Source of the DNA: Aspidiotus rigidus
Lineage: Eukaryota; Arthropoda; Insecta; Hemiptera; Diaspididae
DNA length: 64,000 nucleotides
NCBI GenBank assembly: GCA_035079385.1
Contig: JAVHKY010000003.1
Coordinates: forward strand, 14,629,001-14,693,000
Reading direction: 5' to 3'
This document shows, piece by piece, positions 21,791 through 36,250 of the stretch (position 1 is the first letter of the stretch; each line of letters begins with the position of its first letter). The notes below the pieces were generated by a model that was not told the origin of the DNA, searched no databases, and worked only from the letters and a program-made list of their open reading frames with translations. A program made the position numbers and the translations under genes.

Positions 21791-24130
21791 TAAGTGAAAA
21801 CAAATAGTGAATTATAATAAAAAAATGAATAAAATTTTAAAAAATTTGAATAAAATAAACAAGGTGTTGGAGGATGGCAATTAGGCCTTACCTCGTTTAA
21901 CAAATTTGTTATGAATTATGTAAGTCAAATTGTGATGGATTCCGGAAGATTTTTAAGGAAATTAAAGATGTGAGGTAAAATTGATAATTCACCTTACACG
22001 CTTCGAGACTAGTACCTACCTTTTACAGACATGTGTTTTTGTCGTATAATTGTTTGTAGTAAGGCCTTCCAAGCTCAGTGTCGACAGTCTGTGAAGCGAA
22101 ACTAACCTTTAAAGAAGAAAAAGAGGGTGCATTGGCTGATCGCCGAGCTTGACCTTAAAATGCAAGCATTTAATTTTAAGGAGTTGAAGTTTGTAGAAAT
22201 TTCTTTCATACCATTGCATTCTGAACCCCAATCTTCTTTTCCCTAAAAGAAAATGAGATCAGGTTAAATTGTAATGAAGGAATGCGGACCGCATTTCAAT
22301 AGCTTCCGGGTCACGCGCGGCCTGGAGGCTGCATACCTACTAGTATTTGACATAGTTAATACACGACAATCGCCAATCAAATCTTACTTCGCATACTCGA
22401 ACCTCTCCCACTCACCTGGAAGTACTTCATTCGATTGATTCGAACCCTAATCCTTTTGATTTCACTACTATACTCCGTAACTATTAAAAAAATCGATTTT
22501 TGTAAAGTGGGATTCTGTAAAAGTGTGGATCTGACTTTTCCCAAATTACGTTTTTTCAGCTATCTTCAAACCAATCTGGAAATATCTTTCGTGTAAAATT
22601 TCACCTCATCTAATTTCTTAGGAGACAAGTCCAAGAACGCTTCACTTGAATAAGGGTAAGCCTGACGGGGAAAGGCTAACATTTCAACCTCGTTCCTTTT
22701 TACTCAACCTGCATCTATTTCTTTAAGTCTCTTCGACAATAATGAATGAACCTCTAATTCAAATTCTTCGTCGTCGTCGCCGTAACCCAAATTTAATTAC
22801 ATTTTCGGTTCTGTAAACACAATAATATAATAGTACATATCAGTTTTGCTTTGATGCTCAAGCTAACTGTTCGTACAATATGGAAAATTTTGAAACTGAA
22901 GGACAAATTTGAATAATATATCTTCGGTAAGAAGAAGCAAACGAAGACAGACAATATTTGTGTAAAGTAGAACAAATTAGGCGAAAAGGATTTCACTCCA
23001 ATTTAATAAAATGCTTTCTGATACCTTTGTTTTGAAAGTCCTGAATTCTAAAGCATTGAAAATTGAAAGTTTGAGCTATGTGCTATGGATTTGAGATCGT
23101 CATGAAGAGAAAATAGAAAAAAAAAATGAAATGAGTCCAAAAATAGCTTAACATGTTAGTTCATGGTACTGTGTCTCTCGTTTTATCATTAATCAATTTT
23201 TCGACGTATGTAATTCAACTCCGTGGCTTAGTGGGGAAAAGCCAGACACCATTTTCTGAACACATATTTCCGATTCGAATGATCTTTCTTGGTACTGTGC
23301 TGTAGCTTGGCGCACGAGCTTCATTTGCGTCATATTTGCCTTCGTATTAGTAAAATTTTTGCACGTGATTACTGTACATAAAAATTTATGTGTTGATGAT
23401 TCGTTGCAGTTCGAAAATAAGATCAATGAATTGAAATACAACTTGCTTTCGTGTCCATTGTTTTTCCAATCTATAGATAATATATGGTTAATATTTGTGT
23501 AATATAAGCATGATTGCAGAATATGAGTTTTCTTTGAAATCTAATCTTATTTAGGTTACATGAAAATATGTTCAGAGAAAATGTTGATGGGAAAATAAGT
23601 TTTATAGCTCGCATACAAATGAAGAATGCAAGAAGAGTGGGTTCGTTAGCTCGGACTTATTTTAGGTCAGTAACTTCATAGTGATAGTTAATCGCTCCCC
23701 TTCCCATGTCGTAATCGAATGTGGTATCGATTTTTTTATGATAATATTTTCATTTTTTCTCATTATGTACAAGACGTTTTATCTCTTTTTTTTTTTGAAT
23801 TGATATTACTCGCAATTTTCTTGCTTTTACTATTCTAGTTTAAATATCCAGCATTGCTGCTTATTTTTCCATAGTTAGGTGTATGTCTTGAAGTTTAAAA
23901 AAATTTTGTGTATTCTTCAGTCCTATTAGAGCCCGTAAGTAAATTTACGTTAGTATTTTATACGCTTACAAGACTGGGACTACTATCAAAAAAATCGTCA
24001 TGGTTTTTTGACTGGAAAAAATTACAGGAGTGGTAGAGAACCTGTTTTATAGGGCACGCGGGATCTGAAAAATGTAGATTGTGACGTCACGGACCCCGCC
24101 TCCAAGCTATATATGAAAAAAGGGCGACTT
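21791..24130. other. No gene seen
   Basis: AT-rich with short frames (longest 82 codons). No recognised repeats or element ends were found. Confidence 0.5.
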
Positions 24131-24139
24131 AGAATATTT

Positions 24140-24740
24140 TCCAGCTCCGAGCTTTGCTGGACGGCGTGACGGGGGACACTTTCTCCGAAAAATCCCTCCA
24201 TAAAATAGGTTCCTTGTTAAAACGCTAGAAACATGTCATCAATGGCGTCATAATAACGAAACCATGACGGGTTTTGACGGCGGACGATTTTTCCGAAAAC
24301 CCCCCAGTAAAGCAGGTTTCCTTGGCATTTTAACGGGGAACCCGTTTATGGGGGGGGGAGTCGGAAAAAATGTTTGCCGGCCGGCAATCTCAGGGTCGTT
24401 TAAAGCTCGACCTTCCATCATATATAGCTCAGAGGTCGAAAATTTTTCATAGGACCCCTCCTACCACCCTTGTCATATATCGTATCATATACTACATTTT
24501 TACAAGTTCTCTTCCTATCATGTATAGCTTGGAGGTCGAAATTTTTCCAAGTCCGTTTTCAATCTTATAAGTATAGCTTGGAAGTCGAAATTCTTCAAGT
24601 CCCCCTCCTATCACATATAGCTCTAAATTCCGGATCTGTGACGTCAATTTGATGACGTCAACGGTCAGCCTTGTGACGTCATAAATCCCTCAAAAAATAG
24701 GTTCCCTCGTTCAACTCTGTTAAAGGACCCGTGAGTTTTG
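24140..24740. repeat. Dispersed AGCTATAT repeat, cluster 1
   Basis: Repeated minus-sense units of the form CCTATCATATATAGCTCGGAGGTCGAAATTTTTCCAAGTCC are seen as shorter variants at 24409, 24516, 24570 and 24600. They are accompanied by GGTTCCC...GTT modules (24205, 24690-24725). TGACGTCA sites lie at 24640-24685. Confidence 0.75.
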
Positions 24741-24904
24741 GATTACTCTTGGGGGACTACGAAAGAAAGTACGAAAATCGTCACAAAATCTGTTGTGTAA
24801 CCTTCCTGGGATGTAAAAATTCTATTTTCGGTGATCGAGTTACTCTCGGCTCAACAAAATTCTCAAAACCATGACGTCATCATTTTTTCTTTAGGCTAAT
24901 TCAG

Positions 24905-25115
24905 GGACTTGAAAAAACTTTACGCAGGACGTAAGCTATATGAAAATACTACAGGCTGTGACAAGGCCTCGTACGTAATGCGACGCAGGCCGGCTGTAAA
25001 GTTGTCTGAACATACTGCAGTTTGTATGAAGGAAGAAAAAGCTAAAAAATGTGGAGAGTCACTTTTCAGTTATCACCTATTAGAGTCAGGTCATCCTCCT
25101 GAAGCGAAAGAATGA
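24905..25115 (+). pseudogene. PLE-C GIY-YIG fragment
   Basis: The 68-codon frame reads CDKASYVMRRRPAVKLSEH, matching a decayed (C)DKxYVGxTGRRLxxRLxEH segment of a Penelope nuclease. It continues KAKKCGESLFSYHLLESGH, the conserved serine, histidine and glycine-histidine block after it. The YIG motif itself is lost (YVM). It differs clearly from PLE-A and PLE-B, so it represents another lineage. The upstream domain is not recognisable. Confidence 0.7.
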
Positions 25116-26100
25116 ACAAGTATATGAAATTCCATAATAAGTGTCTCTGGAGGAGATATGTTAGCTTGTTCCTTGACTTTTTCTTAGGATAATATAATAC
25201 CTAATATTTTCGTCTTCCTTTCACTCTTTTCACAATTGAGAGCCTTTGTTTATCGCATAAGAGTATTGTCACCTGTACATTTGAGCCCATATAGTGTGTT
25301 TCCAAAGCATGCATCATCATATATTCTCTCAAAATGTCTTGAGATGACATAACGTCGGAGGTATGGCATATATGATGTGGTTCGTTCTGTTATTTTTAAA
25401 CTGTTGAACATTTTCAATTCAAGCACTCTGTAATTCTATTAACAGGCAGAAAAGAGCCGATGATCGGACGAAAACGAATATTTGGCTAGTTTACATTTGC
25501 GCGACACTCAATCAAAACTAATTTGGATACGGACTATTTTATCTGCTACTATGTATTACGTTGAACAAGAAGGAAGATAAAATGATAATTTTTGCGGTGG
25601 GAGGATTTTTTTCATAGCTATAGACAATTTTATCCGGTCCTCAGTAAGTACATAATGTTTAGCTAGTCAATTTTTATGAAGGGTTAAAAGGTTATTATTC
25701 GCGATAATTAGTGACCACGAAATTCTAGTGTTACTCATAAATTTGTGGTATCGTTCATTCTCAGAATTTTTAATATATCGCATTACTTTTCTTCGTATCA
25801 TTTTGTCACGTGTGCTTCAAAATTTGGAATACTCCGAACGAAATTCGGACGGACCTTTGCATCCTATAGGATACACGTTATAATTTATGAAAATGTCTCA
25901 TGAAGAGAAGGTCAAAACCGTGGGCAACCGAACAATTTTTTTTTTGATTTATGAATAAAATGATAATGACTGTCTAAGAATCGTACGAAATTAGAATAAT
26001 GAAACATTAGAATAGATATTATCATTTTGTATTCTTGCCTTCCATTTTAGTGACTTCGGGATATGGTGTTTTTCTTAAAGACGAGGTCATCCCATGAGAG
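25116..26100. other. No gene seen
   Basis: AT-rich, with no element ends or sizeable frames recognised. Confidence 0.5.
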
Positions 26101-26324
26101 CTCGCCTCTTGCCAGCTTGAAAATCTAATGAATCCGCCTCTTCCTGCGGAATTCGTACAAATTCAAAGGCCTGAGTCTCGCGAGGAGAAAAATGGTATGG
26201 AACTGTTTGAGGCCATGCTTTTACCAGCGTGGGAATTCGTAAACGGTGCAGTGCATGTTGTGTTTGTCCCCCAGCTTCGGATAAGCAGATGATGACGATA
26301 CAGATTTTAGGTTCGCTACCGCAC

Positions 26325-26431
26325 TGCTTTTTTTTTTTTTTTTTTTTTTTTTTTTCCTTCCTTCTGAATTTGCCGCTTTCAAGAATTTGCCGCCCTATGC
26401 AGCTGCACAGTCTGTGGTAAAACCGACACTG
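26325..26431 (-). mobile_element. Possible hAT-type terminus
   Basis: On the minus strand the sequence starts CAGTGTCGGTTTTACC at 26431 and runs into GGGCGGCAAATT and an A-run (T-run on plus, 26331-26355). CAGTGNCGG starts and GGGCGGCAAATT stretches are familiar from hAT-family ends. The opposite terminus was not found, so the call is tentative. Confidence 0.35.
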
Positions 26432-28976
<2,545 letters not shown>

Positions 28977-29649
28977 CTAGCGGTTGGCAGCGCGCCTCCG
29001 GCGCGCCTGACCGCCAGCTGTGTGTTGAGTAGATATCAGTGTTTTGTAAATATTTCGATTTTAACGGTAAGAGCTGAGTTGACAGGTAAGGGCTGTATTG
29101 CAGCAAAAAACGGACTAATTCATGAACCGTCGCAATGATTAAGGAAATAGATGGACAGTAGGTAAAAAGCCTGCCATATCCCCGAAGCATTACATCAGTC
29201 TGTGTAGAGGCATGAGACGAACTCAGTCGCTTCCTATATGAGAAACCGGATGTAATTTTCTTAATTCTTTCTCGAACCCAGTACCTTTTCTTAGGTAGTT
29301 TCAAACTCTGACGACGATATTTACCTAATGTATAGTTACTCGTCACAAAGGAATAGCAAATTTTCAAGAAATTATTTTACATAAACGTCTCCTTTCAAAA
29401 TCGAAAATTGGATACGTAAAACTCGAATAGTCTCTGTAGATTCATCCAGAGCAACCGGTTTAAATGCTCTCTCTCTGTAAACACAATGATCTTAAATACG
29501 CATCAGTCAAAATACCAATAGTTCCAAAATTTCCTCCTAAAAATCTGGAATTGAGCTCATTCGAAAGGAAATTAAAGGGGCAACAATTTTTGTTCTCTTC
29601 AATTTTTCATAAAAAGAGTAAAACTCGAGTTATCACCATAGCTTAATTT

Positions 29650-29790
29650 TACCGACTTTTCTAACTAGAAAAGTGAGGTATTACACCCGTAGCAAGGTCA
29701 ACAGGGGGAGTGGGCAATGAACTTTCTCGACGTTTTAGGGGTCTTAGATCACAACTAGCATAAAAAAATTTCAGGTTTCCTTATATATAT
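29650..29790 (+). repeat. Diverged repeat with CTAG palindrome (copy 1)
   Basis: It shares CTTTTCTAACTAGAAAAG, GTGAGGTATT, ACAGGGGGAG and TTTCAGGTTTCCTTAT, in that order, with 31261-31290 and 31650-31765. In the second copy the parts are separated by about 350 bp, presumably an insertion. Confidence 0.6.
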
Positions 29791-29800
29791 ATAAGATTTT

Positions 29801-30135
29801 TTTGTCCGCGGAACTCCTCCGAAACTACCCGATGGATTTTTTTGTAACTTGGCCATATTGTAGTAGTATATCTGAAGATGTGCACCTGCAATTTTTTTGA
29901 AAATCGGATGAGTAGTTCTCGAGAAATTTTCAATTTGTTGAGAAATTTTGCAGTATTTCGAGTACCTTTTTGTCCGCGGAACTCCCCCGAAACTACCCGA
30001 TGGATTTTTTTGTAACTCGGCCATATTGTAGTATTATATTTGAAGATGTGCACCTGCATTTTTTTTGAGGATCGGATGAGTAGTTCTCGAGAAATTTTTA
30101 CTTTTGTTGAAAAATTTTTCACTATTACGAGTAGC
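29801..30135 (+). repeat. Tandem duplication, 168-bp period
   Basis: Two copies starting at about 29803 and 29971 share TGTCCGCGGAACTCC, CGAAACTACCCGATGG, GAAGATGTGCACCTGC and GAGTAGTTCTCGAGAAATTT. It lies within Helitron 2. Confidence 0.9.
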
Positions 30136-30483
30136 TTCTTACGAGTAGCTGCGAGTAGCTGCTTACGTTAGGAGAAGCGGATTTTCCTATATGTTTACCA
30201 CTTTCGTTATCAGTACGTGTATTGTGAAGAACCTTTCATCATTCGACAGGTTCATTCTTTGTTCATTCTTTACCAAAGGTTCATTGGATTTTATTTCCGA
30301 TGAAACCTTTTCGTTCAAATTTAGTACACTTGTATCTCGCTTCCCACAGCCCCTAGAGCGTTGAATTTTGTTTTGTCAAATTTTATTTGTTTTGTTAAAT
30401 TTATTTTTGAACGGATAGTGGCAATGGCGAGTTGTTCATTTTTCTAGCTATTTTTCATTATTATTAGGTAGTCATACTCGATA

Positions 30484-30960
30484 GTTTTTTTTTTTTTTTT
30501 TTTTTATTATTATCTTACGAGCATTATAAACTGCACGAGGGTTATTTGCTCGGCGTTACAATCTTATTTTAGAACATTACTTGAATTAGGTTAAATTAGG
30601 TACGTATTGGTGGAATTGAGTGGCGATCGAACGGAATTTGTTGGTGAATTATATGAAGTTGTAGAATTGAGTGGTGCGTAAATAAGTTAGGGTTGAGTCG
30701 ATGGTTTCGGAGTTGTTGTTTAGTGCTGCATTGATATTGGAAGATATATTTAGGGAGGTTCGAGTGGGTTGCAGGACGGGGCATGAGAAAAAATGATCAA
30801 CTGATAAATTTTCTTGGAGACAGTGAGGGCATGATGGAGGAGCGAGATTAGTGAGAAGATAAGTATGAGTAAGACGAGTGTGGCCTATTCCCAGCCGAGC
30901 TAAAATGACCTCCTCTTGCCTTGAATTTCGTTGGGTTGAGGACCAAAATGTGGGTTCACG
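30484..30960 (-). pseudogene. RNase H-type LINE fragment (C-terminus and poly-A tail)
   Basis: The minus strand encodes, in one frame, RQEEVILARLGIGHTRLTHTY, then a CPHC...VDHFFSCP zinc-knuckle, the block that follows RNase H in jockey/I-type LINEs. A short 3' UTR ends in ATAATAATAAAA and a poly-A of about 22 (T-run, 30486-30507). It is 5' truncated near 30960 and nested in Helitron 2. It differs from the relics at 344-1020 and 55071-56332. Confidence 0.8.
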
Positions 30961-31260
30961 TTTTATTTTTCTTAATTTGTTATTCGACTGATTTTAGTGA
31001 AAATCTTGAGTTTGAATGATTAAGTACAATTTTTTAATCTTCATCAAGTGTGCTGATGCGAGACTACCTGGGTGATTTCACTCTTAATTAATAATTGATT
31101 TATTTGTCATTTTTTCATGTATGGGTACATAATTAATAGTGGTTCATAGTTGATTTGAGGTGTCAAAAGAGATGGAAAGATTATTTTCAATTTGGACTGG
31201 CTTTTTTGAGTGAGATTTGAGATTAGACTAACGAGTAAACCGGGCTTGGGTGCTATATAT

Positions 31261-31770
31261 TTTTACCGAATTTTCTAGCTAGAAAAGTGAGGTATTTTGT
31301 TAATACGTTTGGAATGGTTGAAGCGTGAGGGAAGGAATGAGGGGTTGACTATTGGGTGATTGGTTGCTTCTTTCGTTTCGACATCGATTTTTTTAGTTTT
31401 TCGGGATCTCGTTGTAGCTGGATTCCCAGATGAAGAATTTTGGGGTGGAGTGTGCATAGAAAATGGTGATATGATAGCGTGAAGGCAATTTATGAGTGCA
31501 CGAGAGGAATAGCAGCTCGAGATAGCTTTAAGAGATACCAGAAATCGGAAGTGATAAAGAATTGAACCACTCATCCTAATATACAGTATACTAGACTAAT
31601 AATATGCTAAGAATAAGGTATGGGAGCTCTTTTTTATTAGAAACAACTGTTATAGCCTCGTAGCAGTTTGGACAGGGGGAGGGGGAGTGGTTTTTCTGGA
31701 GACGTTTTGTAGGTTTTAGATGACTCTTAGCCTAAATTATAACAAAATTCAGGTTTCCTTATTGGATTAT
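31261..31770 (+). repeat. Diverged repeat with CTAG palindrome (copy 2, interrupted)
   Basis: Starts with the perfect 16-bp palindrome TTTTCTAGCTAGAAAA at 31271-31286. The remainder of the repeat (ACAGGGGGAG, TTCAGGTTTCCTTAT) resumes at about 31650 after unrelated sequence. Confidence 0.55.
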
Positions 31771-32639
31771 AGGTATTTTTACTCTGTTATCTGTTGATGT
31801 GACATCGTAGTGATAGAATTTATAAACTGAGTTTTATTGTTTATTCTACAAATGTTTGACATGATTGACAGGTCATTGGTATTTAATTTAAAGAGAGGGA
31901 GTGACTCTCTCAATGTTTTTTGCATTGTGGGAAGAAAAGTCGTGTACTACTCACGCGACTGCGTGAGTGTTTTTTATAACTGCGCCGCTCAACGCGTTTG
32001 AATGGTAACGTTGGAACAACGCGTTCGATGGCAAGCTACACCACCACGTTTTTTTATATTGAAAAAAGTCATTGTTTTCGCCCTTTTTTGAAATTACTCA
32101 GCACCTCCCCGTCGAATTTTAATTTTTATGAGTCTATGTGCTGCTCTGGGATGAGGACAATATATCCTGAAAGTTTGAAAGCGATCGGCCCAGTAGTTCT
32201 CGAGTTATAAACGGACAGGAGGACGGACCGACAAACTTTCTGCTTTATATATTAGAGATATGTCTTGTTTGTTCGATTACACGCAAATTATTGTCTAACC
32301 TTGACTAGCGTCATTCATTTTTGATTGCGAGTATTCTTCTGTTTGCTTCCGTCTGAGGAATCCATCCCTTATAGCTGTTCGTCGGTGGAATATGCCGTTA
32401 ATTCCACTCGGAGGGGGATGAAGGTAGGCGTGACCTCCTCTTGAAACGTCATGTGTAGTTCGCAGAGCTTACTATTTTTTCTTTCTGGCTTTTCCCCATT
32501 TTGGTCTAGATTCTATATCTCTCAAAAAAGTGGTTCTCTCTGTCTAGCCACACCCCTTATTTTTCACTTAATTCAGACAGAGTGGCATCCCTGTGAATTT
32601 TTAAGTAGCCAAAGCGGTAGGCTCGGTCTTTAGGGGCTT

Positions 32640-32945
32640 GCTCCGAGAGACTGCAGCTGAGACACTACAATGTAGCTTAGCATTTCTAAAAAGGAACCTA
32701 TTCTATGGAGGGGTTATTTTGAAAAATTCACGGGTCGAATAAGGAGTGGAGGGAACATGTTTCATGGAAAACATGGGGACTTAGATAAATCTAGACTCTC
32801 GAGCTATACTTGGACTTGGAAAAATGTTGACTTGCGAGTTGTATATGATAGGAGGGGAACTCGGAAAAATTTAGACTCTAAATTCTCGATGTCGAAACCA
32901 ATTCGACCTATAAAAAAGGTTCCCTGCGTTCATAAGGAAGCTGGA
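32640..32945. repeat. Dispersed AGCTATAT repeat, cluster 2
   Basis: Units with CTCGAGCTATACTTGG, GTTGTATATGATAGGAGG and GGGGTTATTTTGAAAAATTC, plus the GGTTCCCTGCGTTCATAAGG module near 32919. Confidence 0.75.
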
Positions 32946-34559
32946 TAGTTTTCAAGTGTTCTTTTAAAACTTTCAGACTTTCTATTAAGATCTCGTATAT
33001 GTTCCCGTCATTAAACTCTGTCATTTGAAGCTCCAAGTTTAAGGATTAGCTTATTTTGTTATAGAACTTTCTAGGATGTTCTACGCTATACATATACCGA
33101 AATGGGATGTAAATATTTTCTTTTATTACTTATTTACGCTAATGTGCGTTGAACTCTGTATTTTAGTGAAGGTGAAACTGAAAAAAAAAAAAAAAAAAAA
33201 ATGTAAGTATTCACGTGCGTACGGGGCGATATCGAGTGTGCGATTTTTTTCAAACATGATTTTTATCAGTCAATAGTCTGTTAATGAGAGAGTTCATTCA
33301 GCTTTGTAGGTGTGCGCTTCTTACGCGAATCAATTCGTGTTTTAATCATCAATTATCGTGACGGTATATATTGTAGCGAGCTGCGCTTCAAGATGAGTAA
33401 TTTAGGAAAAAAGTAATTCGCGTCGTAATCGCGAGAATAAAATTCTCGTCAATTTGTCGTGCGAAATTGAATAAATCGACAAATTTGCGACAGTTTTGTT
33501 TCGCCGTAGTTTTATAAAAGATGATCATTAATAATTGTAAATAATTTACGAAGTACGTTAACGTTGTCGTCGTACAAGTTTATCTGACAACTACGAAAGT
33601 ACATACGAATAACTAAACCACTCACTATGTAAGACACAAAGCACACTTACGCGATACGCGTGGAGCGTTCCGTATGAAAAGGAAGTTCAAACATCATGTA
33701 AAGGGGGGTTTTCAAGGACTTAAAATTTTCGTCATTGTATACGCGTCGATGGCCGAACATGTGTGAGGCAATAATTTACATCCACAACGCATAGCGAATA
33801 CGTTCTTTTTTTTGCACAAAAATTATGTGCGGATGTTTTCTCGAGTGACAATGTAATAATGATTTTCTTTTCTTTCTTACTTCTTCATTCATAAATGGTA
33901 CAGATACGTTTTACTCAGCATCCTCAGAGCTTGCACTTGATTTGGTTTTTCTCGGCTATCGTACAGGAAACGATTGGAGCGGTATTCTCGGAATCTTAAA
34001 CTTTGTTTCATTTGGTTTATCGACCTCTTGGTAGGTCTTGTTATAGTCTTGTAACTGATTAATAGCCGGACGATTCTGTATTCTCGTTCATCGCGCTTAT
34101 CGAGAATCTGAGTGGTGGTGCACAATTTCCCGCTGCGAATTTTGTTGAATAACTGGACGGGAAAGAGCCGCTATAAGTAGTCATGATGTAAGATTGTCGT
34201 ATTTTTATTCTGACAGATAAGGGAGGGGAGGTATTTGTCCCAACCGCGAAATTACCAATTTTAGCACGGTATTTTTTTCGTACACGTACGCGTCTGTGCA
34301 CAAATCATTGGCTCATAATTTCGTCGCTCATTCCAATGAATTATGAATTCATCTTTCCATTACGAAAATAGTTTTTCTTTACATTTGTCATGTGCCTGTA
34401 ACTTTCAAACAAATTCGCATTTGCTTTCTTGTATACTTTCGTCTTCTGTCCCTCGTTCTCCAACTCTCTCCCTCTGTCGCTTCTCCTTTTCGATTTTGAG
34501 AAAGGAGTTTCAACAAGGAACTTGTTCTGTGTTTTTTTTTTTTTGAGAAATTCGCAACA
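32946..34559. other. No gene seen
   Basis: AT-rich with CpG-containing patches (33360-33520) and an A-run at 33181-33200. Frames up to 80 codons, none recognised. Confidence 0.5.
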
Positions 34560-34965
34560 AAATGACGGCAACCTTAACGAAGTTGAACTAGGAACGCTGG
34601 GAATCTGTTCTATGAGTCAAATTGATTTTGGTGGAGAGAATTCAAAGAAGCCTAGACCTACCTAGTATAAGATCAGTGTAAAGAAGTCTTAGACCTACTG
34701 TGAGGCTAGTATAAAATAGGAAGTCATCAGTGAACTGGACTTACGTTAGGGACTTCGAAATATACAGCTCCGGAGTCGAAATTTTCCCAAGTCCCTCTCC
34801 TATCATATATAGCTCGAGGGTGGAAATTTTTCCCATCATATATAAGCTCGAAAGTGGAAATTTTACCAGGGAACCTGTTCTATGAGGGGTTTTTTGAGAA
34901 ATTTGCCGTCCGGCAAAACTAAAGACTTGGAAAAATTTTGACTCCTATTAATTGTATGTCGGGTG
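34560..34965. repeat. Dispersed AGCTATAT repeat, cluster 3
   Basis: Contains the CTTAACGAAGTTGAACTAGG hairpin module, a 150-bp block with AGAATTCAAAGAAGCCTAG that recurs inverted at 37985-38135, and several CCTATCATATATAGCTCG units. It continues beyond the foldback MITE at 35510-35572. Confidence 0.8.
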
Positions 34966-35515
34966 GGGCAAAATGATGTCACCATCAGTTAAACGGGAGT
35001 TTGCACTAAATTCACTCCAGTTCAAAAACGCGAAACGTTAGATGTACTTTTTAAATCTACGAAATTTGTGTCTCAGTATTATCTTCAGTTTGTGGTCCTA
35101 CTCAACTTTCTATGACATTCGTGAGTCGATTTATGGACCAAAATGTGCCAAAAATTGAACAATTTGCCTAAATTCTCAAAAATTAAAAATTGTTCAAACT
35201 TCCGTATTTTATCTGATTTGAAACTAAAATTTAACGCTGATTCCGAAAAAAATACCTAAACAACCGTACGAAGTGGAGGATTTTTCAGTTTCTCATTTTG
35301 GAAATCTTGGCACATTTGTCCATTTTTTGCATCTTTTGGTCCATAACTCGGCTCAAAAAGTCGTAGAAAGTGGGTAAGGACGCAAATTGAAGATAAAATT
35401 AAGGCACGAATTTCGTAGATTTAAAGTGTTTATCTAATGTTTTGCGTTTTTGAGCTGGAGTGAATTTCGTGCAAACTCCCATTTAACTGGTAACATCATT
35501 TTGCCCTTCCCGGTA
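34957..35515. mobile_element. Foldback MITE with ~190-bp inverted repeats
   Basis: The left arm (34957-35160) and the right arm (35325-35515) are inverted, diverged copies sharing GGGCAAAATGATGT, GGGAGTTTGCAC, AAATTCACTCCAG, TTAAATCTACGAAAT and TTATGGACCAAAA. Both ends can be read TATGTCGGG/TATACCGGG, compatible with a TA target site. There is no coding capacity. It is inserted in the dispersed repeat cluster 3. Confidence 0.75.
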
Positions 35516-35572
35516 TAGCTTGGAGGATGAAACTTTTTCAAGTCTCCCTCCTATCTAACGACGACATACTCA
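35510..35572. repeat. Dispersed AGCTATAT repeat, cluster 3 continued
   Basis: GGTATAGCTTGGAGGATG followed by TTTTTCAAGTCTCCCTCC, the same unit as on the left side of the MITE. Confidence 0.65.
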
Positions 35573-35622
35573 ACGATTAAAACGTACGGAGTAATTTGAA
35601 TAGAGCCACAGAAATGAAAATA

Positions 35623-35665
35623 CACCGGAGCGCTTTCGATTAAAAAACCATTGTCAACGGGGACG
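35623..35665 (-). ncRNA. Decayed hammerhead motif of PLE-B
   Basis: On the minus strand the first core box is TTGACAA (consensus CTGATGA), then stem II GGTT/AATC with loop TTTT, GAA, the palindromic helix III AGCGCT, and the cleavage-site C. Short CCG/CGG pairing is possible for stem I. Three core changes suggest it is inactive. Confidence 0.5.
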
Positions 35666-35702
35666 TGAAAGCAACTGAACCAACTCCGGCCGGCAACAAG
35701 AA

Positions 35703-36250
35703 CTACCGAGGAGGACATGACTGAACTAGCGAGTCATCACAATGTGAATCATACTCGTAAACTAATTCAATCAAACCCTCATCAGGTATGTACCTGTTGA
35801 GCACATTTAGGTTATCGTTATTAAGATGGCGAATAATTTCGATGTGTTCTAGCGCGGTAAGTTTGAAAGCCGAGGACTCTCTATGGAGGAGGGACTCAGA
35901 TCCCTCTATGAAACCATGGCCAGTGGTAATAAGATGGTCCGCAAATACCGAATCACCCAATTTCTTCTTTTCCCACGCCTTCCTATGCTCATCTATTCTA
36001 ATTTTGAGCTGACGTCCAGTCTCGCCTATATAGATTCCATTAAAATCATTACACTCAATTTTGTAAACCCCGCTCCTTTCGACCAGTGGGATGGGGTCCT
36101 TTAACTTAACGAACAAGCTTTTTACAGTGTTAAGATTGTAAAACACTGGCTGAAACCCAAATGGGCGGAGGACACGACCTAATTGAGAAGAAAATTTCCC
36201 CAAAAACGGAAGCCTAATCCAACGTTTCCTACTATCTGACGCTGGATTAC
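35703..36250 (-). pseudogene. PLE-B GIY-YIG endonuclease
   Basis: The frame reads KRWIRLPFLGKFSSQLGRVL, a linker, then GVYKIECNDFNGIYIGETGRQL with both halves of the GIY-YIG motif, then RIDEHR, HLITTGHGF and the LNRYIPDEGLIELVY tail. The usual second cysteine of the CxxC pair is phenylalanine here (CNDF). It is 166 codons from the first ATG, but the true frame extends upstream and joins the RT through a one-base frameshift at about 36230-36250. Its role is nicking the target for insertion. Confidence 0.9.

Larger units (their letters stand above)
28977..32258 (-). mobile_element. Helitron 2 (about 3.28 kb), same family as Helitron 1
   Basis: On the minus strand it starts TCTCTAATATATAAAGCAG at 32258 after an A and ends CTAG at 28977 before a T. 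The 3' hairpin (GGCGCGCC GGA GGCGCG) and the TCTACTCAACACACAGCT stretch before it match Helitron 1. The first ~260 bases also match, including the GAACTACTGGGCCGATCG block. No Rep/helicase domain is visible. The interior holds a tandem pair, a diverged direct repeat and a LINE fragment. It is therefore either a large composite non-autonomous element or two ends with later insertions. Confidence 0.75.

Noticed and set aside
29755..30122. Frames with an internal protein repeat (SFGGVPRTK)
   Set aside because: The repeat is the 168-bp tandem DNA duplication; frames differ between the two listings and have no start context.
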